A stretch of DNA of 63,701 nt from CAZLBC01 sp964557575 (GTDB taxonomy: Bacteria; Planctomycetota; Phycisphaerae; SM23-33). Of this stretch, positions 49,045 through 57,658 are shown one piece after another; within the stretch, counting starts at the first letter, position 1, and each line of letters starts with the position of its first letter. The position numbers and the translations under genes were made by a program. The stretch covers positions 1 to 63,701 of the forward strand of contig CAZLBC010000020.1 in NCBI GenBank assembly GCA_964557575.1, given 5' to 3'. Below the pieces are notes generated by a model. It ran no database searches, had not been told where the DNA came from, and worked only from the letters and a program-made list of their open reading frames with translations.

Positions 49045-51996
49045 TTATGGTTCTCGGCCGGCGACCGCGCGGTAGTTGTCCCCTATCTGCCGTTGATCGA
49101 GGGCGGTTGCGTAAAATCGCAGCAGCGCTATTTTTCCCTCGAAGTCGGTCGGCGTGAGGCCGACACCCTCGCCGGCACTGTCGGCGACGGTCCCCAGGCC
49201 GCCGGGGTTGGTACCGGCCCACTTGTCTATGCCCTCTACGGCCGTTTTTTCAGCCGACAAGCGGCCGTTGACGAAGAGTCGCAGCGCGTCTGCATCCGGT
49301 CCACCGGCATGTTTCTCGTACACCGCGACCAGTTGATTGAATGCGCCCCGCGTGATTGCGCCCGCCCCCCCCGCGATGCGTGCCTGGGTCGTATCGGCGT
49401 CTAGGGTGAAGATAGTCTCGCCCTTTTTGCCGTCGTACACGATGGACATCCCGTGCACGTTTCCGCCGGTTTCGAACAGAATATCGGCGTCCGCGTCGTC
49501 GTCGGGACTGAACCACAGTTCCCAGGTCGCCGATTGTTCCTGGGGTTTATCGGGAAGGTCGCCGAGCGATTTTGTCGTTCCCCCGCCGTTTCCGGTAAAG
49601 ACGTACGCCGCGCGTATGCCGGGCGGCGCGGCGCGAGGATTGGACGTGTAACTGACGCTTGGCGCGAGGGCCCAGTCGTACGCGATGAGGCCGGCGGTGT
49701 TCTCCCAGATCCAGTTGCCGGGGGTCTTGTCGGTAGCGGCATCGTAGACGAGTTTGGCGCCGGGCGTGACCGTGAATTTTTCATCGGCATTTGCATCCGT
49801 CCCGCCCGTGTCGCCGCCGCGTGCGGTTCCGAACACCATGTAGGCAATCCGTTCTTCCTTGTGGGTGCGTTCCGTGTCCAGCAGCGTGTCTTCGTCGACC
49901 ACTATGCGAATGCGCGACGTGTCCAGGGCATTCCCGCCCAGGAGGACGGGCCAGCCCCCGTCGTCGCCGGCCATACCGGCATAGCTCAGTATCGCCGCAC
50001 TGACGCTCCGGAGTCCGCTGATCCGGTACTCGTTCGCCCCCGCCGGCAAGGCGGGTATGTTCCTGTCTTTGCCCTTTCCCTTCCCCGATCCCTTTTTGTT
50101 CAATTTCCCTTTGATACCGTAGATATTCTGCCCGCCGACGCCCGCAAGGTAATCCATATCACCAACCCGGCCGATACCCGACTCCACGACGATATAGCCG
50201 ATCGTCTCGTTGTCCCTGGTGGGAATGGGGTCCTCGCCGACCTGCTTGCCGACGAACAGCGCATCGGCATCCGGGGGATTCTCCTTTTCGCCGCTCCCCT
50301 TGGCCCAGAACGTTGAAAACCGCTCGTCGTTGTACGACAGTACCTGCCCGAGAACCACCGGACGATCAAACCTGTTGCGGTACGACCGTTTACTGCCGAT
50401 ATAACTGCCCTTGCAGTCGACACGGGTGGAAGTGAACTGTGCCGCCTCGATTGTTGAGCCGTGTTTTTCCTTTGTATAGACGCCCTCCTCGATCACAAAG
50501 TAATGAACGGACACATCATCCAGTTCCCACATACCGCTGTCCGTTCGCTGGGAGCGGAGGTCGAAGCTGCTCCCGGCCGCATTCGTGACGCGAATAACCA
50601 GCGGATCGGAGGAGGCGTCGTAGACGGGCGTGCATATCACGATCATTGATGTGTATCGGTAGCGGAGCCTGACGGTAGTCCACGCGCTGTTGCCCACACC
50701 CGACACGACGCCGGCTTCCGCCACGATGGGCGGCATATCACCGGGGGTGATATCGCTTTCGGCGGTGGTGTTACCCGTCGTGTCATTTTCCACGGGCTCG
50801 TAATATTCTTCGGGTCCCGTATCTTCAACGATGATGTCATCGCCGAGGCCGGGCGTTCCCTGCTGCGCGTCACTATCCTTGCCGTTCCCGGAGAGAATCA
50901 TCGCGAGTATGACCGCACCCAACAGCAGCACAACGCCGGCGATGATGCCGGCAGATACGAGTCTTTTCCTGTTTTTTGCCGGGGGCGGTGCCTGCTTTTG
51001 ACGTGCCGGAGAGACGGTCTTCCTGGTCGTCGCCTTTTTTGCCTGCCTGTCGTCGCCGGCAACGGCGGCGGTAATCCTGGCTATCTCGGGATTTGCGGCC
51101 GTCTCACCGGACGCGCTGCGCAGCAGGGCCGCCAGCTCCGCGCAACTCGGGATGCGGCCGGCCGGGTCCTTCTCCAGGCACCGCTCGATCACCCTCTCGA
51201 TGGCCGGGGAAATCCCGGGGCATGCCGCCGCCATGTCGGGCAGGGGCTCATCGAGGTGCTTGCGGTACACCTCTTTCCGCGTGGTGCCCCTGAACGGAGG
51301 GCCGCCGGTCAGCGCCCACCACAACACGATGCCGAGGCTGTAAATGTCGGACTCCGGCTGGGGCGGGTGGCCCCGTATGACCTCCGGGGCCGCGAAGTAG
51401 GGGGTCCCGACGATCTTCCTCTTCATCATCTCGACCTCTTCGGCCTTCGCGACGTGAGTGGCGCCGAAATCCACCACCTTGCACTCCAGCTTCTCGGTCA
51501 GTATGAGGTTGGCCGGCTTGATGTCCCGGTGGATGATCCCCTCGCGGTGGGCCGCGCCCAGCCCCTCGGCGGCCTCGGCAACAATGCGGCAGGCCTCCGC
51601 GGGCGCCAGCGTGCCCTTCGCGGAAATCCGCTCGGCCAGCGTGCCGCCCTGGACGTATTCCATGGCGACGGCCACCACCCCCTCCTGGTGGACAATATCG
51701 TACACGCAGACGATATTCGGGTGTTCCAGGCGGGCGACTACCTGGGCCTCGCGCAAAAACTGGGTCAGGTGCCCCGATGCCGCCGCCTCGTCGATACGCT
51801 CCGGTATCACCTTCAGGGCGACCTGCCGCTGGAGAATGGTATCGGTGGCCAGGAAAACCCGGCCCATCGCCCCGTCGCCGAGCAGCGCATCGAGCTGGTA
51901 CCGCCCGATCTTGATACCCTGCCAGCCGTCGTCCGACCAGAGTCGGGAACTCAGCGCCTCGGCCCCCGTGTCGGAATCTGGTGCGTTATCGGCCAT
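49045..51996 (-). CDS. Membrane-anchored Ser/Thr kinase with LamG-like extracytoplasmic domain
   Basis: The 983-residue Hanks-type kinase has glycine loop GDGAMGRV (40-47), K62 in VALK, catalytic HRDIKPANL with D158 and N163, DFG aspartate D177 and the APE region near 202-206. One transmembrane helix lies at about 347-369. The roughly 600-residue C-terminal part should lie outside the cytoplasm. It contains beta-rich sequence ending in a concanavalin/LamG-like domain (about 800-983: EQSATWELWFSPDDDADADILFE, FNQLVAVYEKH). It is likely to sense a carbohydrate or surface ligand. It is the last of three paralogous kinase genes, sharing the SRLWSDDGWQ N-terminus with the second. A promoter-like sequence abuts its start. 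Confidence 0.9.
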   Translation of the reverse strand: MADNAPDSDTGAEALSSRLWSDDGWQGIKIGRYQLDALLGDGAMGRVFLATDTILQRQVALKVIPERIDEAAASGHLTQFLREAQVVARLEHPNIVCVYDIVHQEGVVAVAMEYVQGGTLAERISAKGTLAPAEACRIVAEAAEGLGAAHREGIIHRDIKPANLILTEKLECKVVDFGATHVAKAEEVEMMKRKIVGTPYFAAPEVIRGHPPQPESDIYSLGIVLWWALTGGPPFRGTTRKEVYRKHLDEPLPDMAAACPGISPAIERVIERCLEKDPAGRIPSCAELAALLRSASGETAANPEIARITAAVAGDDRQAKKATTRKTVSPARQKQAPPPAKNRKRLVSAGIIAGVVLLLGAVILAMILSGNGKDSDAQQGTPGLGDDIIVEDTGPEEYYEPVENDTTGNTTAESDITPGDMPPIVAEAGVVSGVGNSAWTTVRLRYRYTSMIVICTPVYDASSDPLVIRVTNAAGSSFDLRSQRTDSGMWELDDVSVHYFVIEEGVYTKEKHGSTIEAAQFTSTRVDCKGSYIGSKRSYRNRFDRPVVLGQVLSYNDERFSTFWAKGSGEKENPPDADALFVGKQVGEDPIPTRDNETIGYIVVESGIGRVGDMDYLAGVGGQNIYGIKGKLNKKGSGKGKGKDRNIPALPAGANEYRISGLRSVSAAILSYAGMAGDDGGWPVLLGGNALDTSRIRIVVDEDTLLDTERTHKEERIAYMVFGTARGGDTGGTDANADEKFTVTPGAKLVYDAATDKTPGNWIWENTAGLIAYDWALAPSVSYTSNPRAAPPGIRAAYVFTGNGGGTTKSLGDLPDKPQEQSATWELWFSPDDDADADILFETGGNVHGMSIVYDGKKGETIFTLDADTTQARIAGGAGAITRGAFNQLVAVYEKHAGGPDADALRLFVNGRLSAEKTAVEGIDKWAGTNPGGLGTVADSAGEGVGLTPTDFEGKIALLRFYATALDQRQIGDNYRAVAGREP

Positions 51997-52004
51997 CGGT
52001 GCAT

Positions 52005-52032
52005 ACTATAGTATCTGCGGGTATAAATGCAA
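52005..52032 (-). promoter_or_regulatory. Candidate promoter of the LamG-kinase gene
   Basis: On the minus strand TTGCAT (52032-52027) and TATAGT (52010-52005) are spaced by 16 bases. The predicted start of transcription would fall only a few bases before the ATG at 51996, giving a nearly leaderless message. Confidence 0.35.
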
Positions 52033-52065
52033 TACGAGGGGGGGGAGTGACATCGCGGGGCGCGA

Positions 52066-53934
52066 TCATTTCATGCGGGTGAAAGTCACCGCCCTGAGAT
52101 TCATCATCCCGGCGCCGGTGATCTTCTCAACCGGCTTGACGGAAACCTGGTAGGTGCCCGCCTTTTCAACGGCTATTCTGCCGAGCTTCACGGGGACGAA
52201 CTGATCCCAGCCCCCGGTTTTTTTGACCGTACCCTTCAGTTCCTGTCCGCACACGGTAACCGCGTACCGGTTTCCCCCGCGCTGCTGGTGCGCCTGCATG
52301 ATCTCCACCTGGTATTCGCCGGGTTTCCTGAACTCGACCTTCCAGCTCACCCAGGCGTTCACGTTCGACCAGCACCCGATACAGTTCCTCTCGCTGTTAC
52401 GGGGCCCCTTTACTTCGTATTTGACTCCCTCGCCGTGGAGCTCGGCATCGACCGCTTTCAGGATTCCCCGCGAACCGATGATGTGTTTGTTCTCCAGTAT
52501 CGCAAAGGCTTCATCGCCCAGCTCGATCACCTCGCCGCCCGTACCCATATCGAACAGCCCGTCTCCGGCGGGGGGGGGCGGTTTGTCATCCGTACTTCCT
52601 CCGCCCGTACTATCCTTCACTGACGTTTCATCCGGAGAAGGCGTGTCGTCGATCGCCGGGCCGGGCCCCTCTTCCGGCGTCCCCGTTTCCGGACCGCGGG
52701 CATGGATGTACACCGGGTCCTGCTTGGCTTTCGAATCCGTGCCGCCCGACGGCATGGACAGCAGAATCGTCACGGCAACGGCAACCGCGGCTATCACGAA
52801 AATCAGAATGGCGGCAATGAGTCTGTAATACATCTTTTGGCGGGATTGTGTCACGCTGGTAGCCGCGATGACGGTTCGCGAAGTGCGGCCCGCCCCGGGC
52901 GTGCTTTTTTTTGCGACAGTGGAAAAACCCTCACCGGTACGCGCGCCGGCGCCTGTATCCCCGGGCGTCTGCTTGCTGTCGGCGAGCTCGCTCAGCACCA
53001 CGCTCAGGCTTGAAATCTCCCCCTCGTATTCGGTCGAGAGGTCCTTCATCACGCCCCCTAATCTCTCGACGATCTCGGAACATGCCGAAAAGCGTTTCCG
53101 CGGATCTTTCTTGAGGCACCGGTGGACGATTTTCGCGAGAGAAACCGGCACGTCGGGACGGTATGTTGTTATGTCGGGTGCGGAATCCTCGAGATGTTTT
53201 CGGTAGAGTTGCTTCTTTGTCTTCGCGTAAAAGGGTGGGTGCCCCGTGAGTGCCCACCACAAGACGATGCCGAGGCTGTATATGTCCGACTCGGGCCGCG
53301 GTTCATCTCCCCTGATCACTTCCGGAGAAATCGTGTACGGCGTACCGATGATTTTCCCGTCCAGGATCGACAGTTCCTTTTTACGCTTTACGCGGCTTGC
53401 GCCGAAATCGACGATTTTACACTTTTTTTTGGGTGTCAGCATGAGGTTCGCCGGCTTGACATCGCGATGAATCATGCCGTGCTCGTGTGCACACTGGAGG
53501 CCCGCGGCCGTTTCGGCGACAATCCGGCACACTTCAAGAATATCGGGTTCTTTCGTATGCCGGATAAAATCCTCGAACGTGCCGCCGGAGACATATTCCG
53601 TGGCGATGGCGACGACCCCTTCCTGCTGAACAATATCGTATATGCGCGCCACGTGGGGGTGGGACAGCGCGGCGACCGCCTGGGCTTCCCGGAGAAACTG
53701 TTCGAGATGTCCCGACTGGTGGGCTTCCCTGACCGATTTAGAAATAACCTTCAGGGCGACCTGCCTTCTCAGCAACACGTCTTCGGCGAGAAAGACCCGC
53801 CCCATCCCCCCGTCGCCGAGCGGTATTTTGATCTCGTACCTGCCGACCCGCAGATCCTGCCATCCGTCGTCAGACCACAGGCGCTCGGTAAGTGATCGTG
53901 AAACACCGTCGTTGTCGGAAACATTGTCCGGCAT
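52066..53934 (-). CDS. Membrane-anchored Ser/Thr kinase with CBM-like C-terminal domain
   Basis: The 622-residue Hanks kinase is collinear with its downstream paralogue: GDGGMGRV at 40-47, K62, HRDVKPANL with D158 and N163, then DFGAS. One transmembrane helix lies near 370-395. The C-terminal 130 residues form a beta-sandwich like the carbohydrate-binding ends of fucosidases (GEYQVEIMQAHQQRGGNRY, KKTGGWDQFVPVKLG). The start at ATG 53934 is preferred because its MPDN aligns with MADN of the paralogue; a GTG five codons upstream is weaker. It would sense a glycan or polymer outside and phosphorylate cytoplasmic targets. The middle kinase of three in one operon. Confidence 0.9.
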   Translation of the reverse strand: MPDNVSDNDGVSRSLTERLWSDDGWQDLRVGRYEIKIPLGDGGMGRVFLAEDVLLRRQVALKVISKSVREAHQSGHLEQFLREAQAVAALSHPHVARIYDIVQQEGVVAIATEYVSGGTFEDFIRHTKEPDILEVCRIVAETAAGLQCAHEHGMIHRDVKPANLMLTPKKKCKIVDFGASRVKRKKELSILDGKIIGTPYTISPEVIRGDEPRPESDIYSLGIVLWWALTGHPPFYAKTKKQLYRKHLEDSAPDITTYRPDVPVSLAKIVHRCLKKDPRKRFSACSEIVERLGGVMKDLSTEYEGEISSLSVVLSELADSKQTPGDTGAGARTGEGFSTVAKKSTPGAGRTSRTVIAATSVTQSRQKMYYRLIAAILIFVIAAVAVAVTILLSMPSGGTDSKAKQDPVYIHARGPETGTPEEGPGPAIDDTPSPDETSVKDSTGGGSTDDKPPPPAGDGLFDMGTGGEVIELGDEAFAILENKHIIGSRGILKAVDAELHGEGVKYEVKGPRNSERNCIGCWSNVNAWVSWKVEFRKPGEYQVEIMQAHQQRGGNRYAVTVCGQELKGTVKKTGGWDQFVPVKLGRIAVEKAGTYQVSVKPVEKITGAGMMNLRAVTFTRMK

Positions 53935-53983
53935 AATTGTGCTACTCACAGGGGACCGGCGTCATCGGCCGCCGGCGCGGTTG

Positions 53984-55270
53984 TCACTGTCCCGGCACGT
54001 ATCCCTCCCGGTAGACGGGATCGGGCTTGTTCTGATTTTCCATTTTTTCACTCAGGTGCGAACTGAGAATGCATATGAACACTATGCCGAAGATCAGCAA
54101 CAGAACCAATCCGGCGATCAGCATAAACAGGGGGAACTTTTTCTTTTCTTTTCGGGCCAGAGCACGTCGGTCATCGGGCATGACTTTTGTGGCAACCGTT
54201 GTTGTGGTCGCGTGTGATTTTGTCCGCCGCGGCCGCTGCTTTCGCCTGCCCGCCTTTTTCTTTGCGGGCTGCGCCCGGCTCGTCTTGTAGGTCGTCGTGT
54301 GGGTGTCGCCGACGGCGGCACTGATCTTGGCAATATCCGAGTGCTGCTGCCGCACGAAATCATCGGAGATATCGCGCAATATCTCGGCTATTTCGCCGCA
54401 GTTGTCTATGCGATTGTCGGGTTTCTTTTTCAGGCAGTTGCCGATGAGCATTTTCAGGGCCGGCGGTATGTCGGGACGCAGTTCCCGTATATCGGGTAAC
54501 CGGGCCTTTATATGTTTCATGTAGAGTTCCCGCCGGGTCTCCGCGGTGAAAGGAGGATGTTTAATCAGGCTGCACCACAGGACTATGCCGAGGCCGTATA
54601 TGTCCGACTGGGCGGTGGGGGCTCGTCCCCGTATGACTTCGGGGGAAATGAAGTGAGGGCTGCCGATAATCTTTCCCTCGAACATTGCGATTTCTTTCTG
54701 CTCCTTGTCGTGTGTGGCACCGAAATCAACCACCTTGCACTGCCGCTTGTCGGTCAGCATCAGGTTTGCGGGTTTCACGTCACGGTGGATCATGCTGTGT
54801 TCGTGGGCGTACTGGAGCCCGTCGGCTGCTTCCGCAACGATCCGGCAGACCTCCGGTATCGGGATCTCGTCATCAGCTTTTATCAGGTCCCCCAGGGTTC
54901 CTCCCGAGACGTATTCCATGGCGATCGCGACGACCCCTTCGCAGTGGACGACATCGTAGACCCGGACAATATTGGGATGTTCGAGCTTCGCCACCGCCTG
55001 CGCTTCACGGAGAAACTGTTCAAGCTGTCCCGATTTCTTCGCCTCGTCCAGGGCCTCGGGTATCAGCTTGGTAGCCACGTTTCGCTGGAGGATCACGTCC
55101 CTGGCGAGGAACACCCTGCCCATACCGCCGTCCCCGAGCAGTTCCTCGACTTTGTACCGATCGAGCTTTATGTGTTTCCAGTCCTTCTCCGACCAGAGCC
55201 GCGCAACGAGCCCTTTATTGCCGCGAGTGTTCTTCTTCCCGCCGGAGCGTTTGCCTGCTTTTTCAGACAT
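53984..55270 (-). CDS. Membrane-anchored Ser/Thr kinase without sensory domain
   Basis: The 428-residue Hanks kinase has GDGGMGRV at 46-53 and K68 in VATK (the usual Val-Ala-Leu-Lys has Thr). HRDVKPANLM gives D164 and N169, and DFGAT follows. A single transmembrane helix lies near 382-404 (LFMLIAGLVLLLIFGIVFI). Only a tail of about 25 residues follows on the outside, so unlike its two paralogues it lacks an extracytoplasmic ligand domain. The juxtamembrane region is strongly Lys/Arg-rich. It is the first gene of the three-kinase cluster and separated by 49 bases from the second. It might be a partner in a kinase hetero-complex. Confidence 0.9.
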   Translation of the reverse strand: MSEKAGKRSGGKKNTRGNKGLVARLWSEKDWKHIKLDRYKVEELLGDGGMGRVFLARDVILQRNVATKLIPEALDEAKKSGQLEQFLREAQAVAKLEHPNIVRVYDVVHCEGVVAIAMEYVSGGTLGDLIKADDEIPIPEVCRIVAEAADGLQYAHEHSMIHRDVKPANLMLTDKRQCKVVDFGATHDKEQKEIAMFEGKIIGSPHFISPEVIRGRAPTAQSDIYGLGIVLWCSLIKHPPFTAETRRELYMKHIKARLPDIRELRPDIPPALKMLIGNCLKKKPDNRIDNCGEIAEILRDISDDFVRQQHSDIAKISAAVGDTHTTTYKTSRAQPAKKKAGRRKQRPRRTKSHATTTTVATKVMPDDRRALARKEKKKFPLFMLIAGLVLLLIFGIVFICILSSHLSEKMENQNKPDPVYREGYVPGQ

Positions 55271-55355
55271 GATCGTGGAGGATTATAGCTGCTCGGGACA
55301 ATCGATGACAATGAAAATCATACAGAGCCTGCCCCCTTTTCCGTATAGGGCGCGC

Positions 55356-56369
55356 TCACTCGTAATCCGGAAAAAGGCTGCCTTCGGCAGTCGGCTCATC
55401 GCCGCTGTGCTTGAACAGCCTTGTTTGCAGGGCGGGAATAAACTGCGTCCAGTCTGAGTCGGCATCGGTGTCGCCGCCGATGGCGTTTGACGCCATCCAC
55501 ATCTTGGCGTCGAGGTTGTCGAGGTAATGCAGAAAAAAAGCCTCGGGGACGGCCGGCAGCTTGGGACTGCCGAATTCGTGTTCCCCGTGGTGAGCCAGTA
55601 TGATATGCTGCAGGACGTTGAGAGTCTTTCGCGGAAAGGCCTCCGAGAGTTCTTCCGCCACCGCGGCCGCCTTGTTCTCGATCCAGATGCAGGCCATGGT
55701 TATGTGGCCGACGAGCTTGCCGCGATCGGTGTAATGAATGCCCAGTTCGCAGTGCAACTCATCGATCTTCGCGATATCGTGCAGAAAAACCGACGCCAGC
55801 ACAAAGTCCTGGTTGAGATTGGGATAGTGCGGGAGAAGAAGCCGGGCGGCCCGCGCGACGGACAGGGTATGCTCGCACAAACCTCCCGCGTAGGCGTGGT
55901 GCATCTGGACGGCGGCGGGGGCTTTCTTGAATTCCTGCGCCAGTCTCGTGTCTTCCACGAATTTCCTGATCAGAAGCCGAAGATGCTTGTCGCGAATGGA
56001 CCTCAGTATTTCGAGCAGCTCGGCCCACATTTCCTCGATATCATACGGTGTCGTCGTGACGAAGTCGGCAATGTCCGCGCTGTCGGGCCGAACCGGCCGG
56101 CAGGCATCGATAATGATCTGGAGTTTCCCGCGGTACTCCTCGACCCGCCCCTTGATATGCAACAGCCCCTCGCTGGGAATACCATTATATACCGCCTCGC
56201 TGGCCTGCCACATCCGCGATTCGATGTGACCGGTTCGGTCGCTGAGACGGGCCGAGATGTAATAGTCTCCCTTTTTTGTTTTCCTGAGGTCCTTCTGGAC
56301 GACGGCAAACACCTGGTCCAGCGCCATTCCCGCGGACAGGTCCGAGACATATATCCTTTTTTCAGACAT
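55356..56369 (-). CDS. YhaM-like 3'-5' exoribonuclease (OB-fold plus HD domain)
   Basis: The 337-residue protein has an N-terminal OB-fold (about 15-95: FAVVQKDLRKTKKGDYYISARLSDRTG) and an HD domain. MHHAYAGGLCEHTLSV carries H167 and LHDIAKIDEL carries H197-D198. This domain order and the HHAY-GGL-EHTLSV signature match YhaM/CBF1, 3'-5' exonucleases of RNA and single-stranded DNA in Firmicutes. It should act on RNA turnover in the cytoplasm. The start at ATG 56369 removes a short upstream extension of weak coding character. The gene lies between the kinase cluster and a glycosyltransferase on the same strand. Confidence 0.9.
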   Translation of the reverse strand: MSEKRIYVSDLSAGMALDQVFAVVQKDLRKTKKGDYYISARLSDRTGHIESRMWQASEAVYNGIPSEGLLHIKGRVEEYRGKLQIIIDACRPVRPDSADIADFVTTTPYDIEEMWAELLEILRSIRDKHLRLLIRKFVEDTRLAQEFKKAPAAVQMHHAYAGGLCEHTLSVARAARLLLPHYPNLNQDFVLASVFLHDIAKIDELHCELGIHYTDRGKLVGHITMACIWIENKAAAVAEELSEAFPRKTLNVLQHIILAHHGEHEFGSPKLPAVPEAFFLHYLDNLDAKMWMASNAIGGDTDADSDWTQFIPALQTRLFKHSGDEPTAEGSLFPDYE

Positions 56370-56431
56370 TGGCGGATTGTACACCCCGCCCGGCGGTTAA
56401 TGCAAGCAATGAAACGCCGGCGCGAGCGGCA

Positions 56432-57619
56432 TCAGTTACCGATGTCATAGACCGTGTCCCGCCACGTGATTTTCGCGCCGGGCAGAAGTTTGCATATGGT
56501 CATGACCAGGATCCCGGAAATGACGCACGTGGTGAAAGGGTAGAGTAATCCCAGGAGGGGAGGGTCCCCGGCGTGATGGTAATAGCGAACCATCATGACC
56601 AGTTGCAGAACAAGTGCGGACGTGGCAATAATCCCGCAGAGCATCCAGGTGTCCCCGACACCGACATGCCCGAGATACATGCTCCATGCCAGGATGGTCG
56701 TCAGCAGGGGGGTCAGGCCGCGGCCGACCAGGATGGCCAGTTCCGCGAGAAGTCCGCTCAGCGACCTGAAGGCGCCCATGAAGATCCTGATCCAGCCGTT
56801 CACGATAGCCCGGAGCGAGGAGTACATCCGTACCTCGAACAGGTCGCGGGTGGGGGCAAACCGCAGGTGCAATCCATGGCGTTTGACCTGCCTGGCGATA
56901 TCGATGTCTTCTATCAGGCTTCCCTTCACCGTCTCGTGCCGACCGACTGTTTCGTACGCCTCGCGCGACATGAGCATGAACTGCCCGTTCGCGAAAGCCT
57001 GCTTTTTCGCGGGATCGTTGACCTTTTTCGGGGGAAACCATATCAGCAGTATGCCCGCGCAGACCGGCAGGAGGAGTTTTTCCCAGAAACCGACCATCCG
57101 CAGCGTCGGCAGCAGCGTGACCATGTCGGCGTTCTCGCCGGCGGCATAGGCCATCGCCTGTGAAAGCATGCACGGGTTTCGAAGACTGCAGTCGGCGTCG
57201 GTCATGGCGATCCACTCACCGTCCGCCGCCTCTATGCCGCGCTGCATGGCATGATTTTTGCCGCACCAGCCGTCCGGCAGTTCGTCGATCGCCACGGTCC
57301 GCACCCGGTCGTCCTCGCGGGCGAGATTCTCGATAATCCGGCGGGTGCCGTCACTGCTGCGATCATCGACCAGCACCAGTTCGAAATTCGCGTAATCCTG
57401 CCTGAGGATATGGCGCGCACACTGTTTGATATTCTTTTCTTCGTCCTTGCAGGCGACCACCACGCTGAGGCGCACGGAAGGGGCGGGCGCGCGGTAAGTG
57501 TAACCGGGATCAAGATGAAAGGCCCGTTTCCAGACGGGAAAGGCGAGGATGTTTCGTGCCAGCCACTCGAGACCGGTGACCGCGGCGAGGACAGCGGTGA
57601 TTAGGGCAAGCAGGTACAC
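56432..57619 (-). CDS. Membrane-bound family 2 glycosyltransferase (CrtQ/HpnB-like)
   Basis: The 395-residue inverting glycosyltransferase has an N-terminal membrane helix and a GT-A domain. The domain shows VVVACKDEEKNI, DDRSSD (85-90) and the metal-binding DAD motif (D141-D143, TDADCSL), then IEDIDIARQ. Two to three membrane helices lie at about residues 290-385. This topology resembles glycosyltransferases that act on lipid-linked or carotenoid/hopanoid acceptors. The sugar donor and acceptor cannot be inferred. The ATG at 57619 lies 39 bases after the LarA-like gene, so it is probably in the same operon. Confidence 0.85.
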   Translation of the reverse strand: MYLLALITAVLAAVTGLEWLARNILAFPVWKRAFHLDPGYTYRAPAPSVRLSVVVACKDEEKNIKQCARHILRQDYANFELVLVDDRSSDGTRRIIENLAREDDRVRTVAIDELPDGWCGKNHAMQRGIEAADGEWIAMTDADCSLRNPCMLSQAMAYAAGENADMVTLLPTLRMVGFWEKLLLPVCAGILLIWFPPKKVNDPAKKQAFANGQFMLMSREAYETVGRHETVKGSLIEDIDIARQVKRHGLHLRFAPTRDLFEVRMYSSLRAIVNGWIRIFMGAFRSLSGLLAELAILVGRGLTPLLTTILAWSMYLGHVGVGDTWMLCGIIATSALVLQLVMMVRYYHHAGDPPLLGLLYPFTTCVISGILVMTICKLLPGAKITWRDTVYDIGN

Positions 57620-57658
57620 GCCGAATTCCTTTGTCGAAAACCTCGATTAAAATGGGGA

